Notes under the pieces: model-generated | The model's input: only the letters and a program-made list of their open reading frames with translations | What the model was told of the DNA's origin: nothing | Databases searched by the model: none | Program-made: the position numbers and the translations under genes | Shown here: one piece after another, positions 5,313-5,643 of the stretch | Layout of the letters: every line of letters starts with the position of its first letter | How positions within the stretch are numbered: the stretch's first letter is position 1 | Assembly: GCA_004356335.1 (NCBI GenBank) | Contig: SMXP01000018.1 | Location: 1-5,643, forward strand | Length of the DNA: 5,643 nucleotides | DNA from: Alphaproteobacteria bacterium | GTDB taxonomy: Bacteria > Pseudomonadota > Alphaproteobacteria > SMXP01 | Direction of reading: 5' to 3'

Positions 5313-5621
5313 CTAATTTTCATGGAATTTAGCCTCAACCAGCGCCTTCAGCGCCGTTATGGCCTGTTTGCCGTCATTGCCTTTCGCGTGCACTTCGAGA
5401 ATCGTGCCGCTGCCTGCGGCCAACATCAAAAGTCCCATGATGGACCGCCCATCCACAGAGATACCGTCTCGGGTCACCGTGATCTCGGCATGGAATTCGC
5501 TCGCCAGCTTGACGAATTTAGCGGCGGCGCGGGCGTGCAGTCCCTTACTATTGGCGATGGTCAATAGGCAAGTATGACCGCGATCGTCGCCCAAGCCTTC
5601 GGCCCCGTTATCTTGCGTCAT
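5313..5621 (-). CDS. HPr family phosphocarrier protein (regulatory PTS)
   Basis: A 102-residue cytosolic protein with an N-terminal tail of about 14 residues before the HPr fold. The active-site segment NSKGLHARAAAKFV carries His29, which takes phosphate from enzyme I, and Arg31, its usual neighbour. Ser60 in DGRSIMGLLMLAA corresponds to the regulatory serine (Ser46 in classical HPr) modified by HPr kinase/phosphorylase. In alphaproteobacteria HPr usually sits beside hprK and an EIIA of the mannose family and serves a regulatory, sugar-transport-free phosphotransferase system; those genes would lie beyond the right edge. GGAG (5633-5630) lies 8 nt before the chosen ATG. The frame stays open upstream to the edge, so a longer product is not formally excluded, but this one already exceeds the usual 85-90 residues. 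Another frame ends in TGA overlapping this ATG (ATGA), suggesting translational coupling to the preceding gene. Confidence 0.95.
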   Translation of the reverse strand: MTQDNGAEGLGDDRGHTCLLTIANSKGLHARAAAKFVKLASEFHAEITVTRDGISVDGRSIMGLLMLAAGSGTILEVHAKGNDGKQAITALKALVEAKFHEN

Positions 5622-5643
5622 GGTGCCGGCTCCAACCCAGCTA

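Overview
The window looks like a chromosomal segment of an alphaproteobacterium. The evidence is the gene order HPr - S-adenosylhomocysteine hydrolase - DivL-type pseudokinase on one strand, the DivL family itself, a GANTC-rich patch (the CcrM methylation target), and two copies of a CTAGAGC(A/G)TTTTC-box intergenic repeat of a kind common in alphaproteobacterial genomes. The order within the class cannot be fixed from the sequence.

Layout, left to right. Positions 1-34 (minus) hold the first 11 codons of an IS630-family transposase running off the left edge. Its leader (about 35-110) contains four GANTC sites in 50 bp. Next to it is one copy of the CTAGAGC-box repeat (about 101-194). A 106-residue adrenodoxin-type [2Fe-2S] ferredoxin follows (210-530, plus). 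Convergent with it, 34 bp away, is a 991-residue membrane-anchored multi-PAS sensor of the histidine kinase fold (3540-565, minus), in which the phospho-acceptor His is replaced by Tyr (SYQLRTPL). I call it DivL. Its upstream region (3541-3839) holds a complete repeat copy of about 106 bp, a possible promoter and a weak hairpin. Then come ahcY (5150-3840, minus), a 162-bp regulatory gap with a perfect 20-bp palindrome inside a well-formed promoter, and an HPr phosphocarrier gene (5621-5313, minus) whose start probably overlaps the end of an unseen upstream gene.

How the parts fit. AhcY removes S-adenosylhomocysteine, the product inhibitor of methyltransferases. HPr belongs to the regulatory phosphotransferase system that many alphaproteobacteria keep without sugar permeases. 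DivL is the input arm of the CckA-ChpT-CtrA phosphorelay. Their adjacency is, to my recollection, conserved in other alphaproteobacteria (the Agrobacterium DivL and ChvG/ChvI loci lie close together), so this is a core locus. The ferredoxin, the repeats and the IS element make up its variable left flank.

Most worth a second look: the 20-bp palindrome lying exactly over the -35/-10 spacer of the ahcY promoter (probable SAH/SAM-responsive repressor operator); the His-to-Tyr and Glu-to-Gln changes in the DivL H-box; the GANTC cluster in front of the transposase; and two oppositely oriented repeats that each end at the ribosome binding site of the gene they face.
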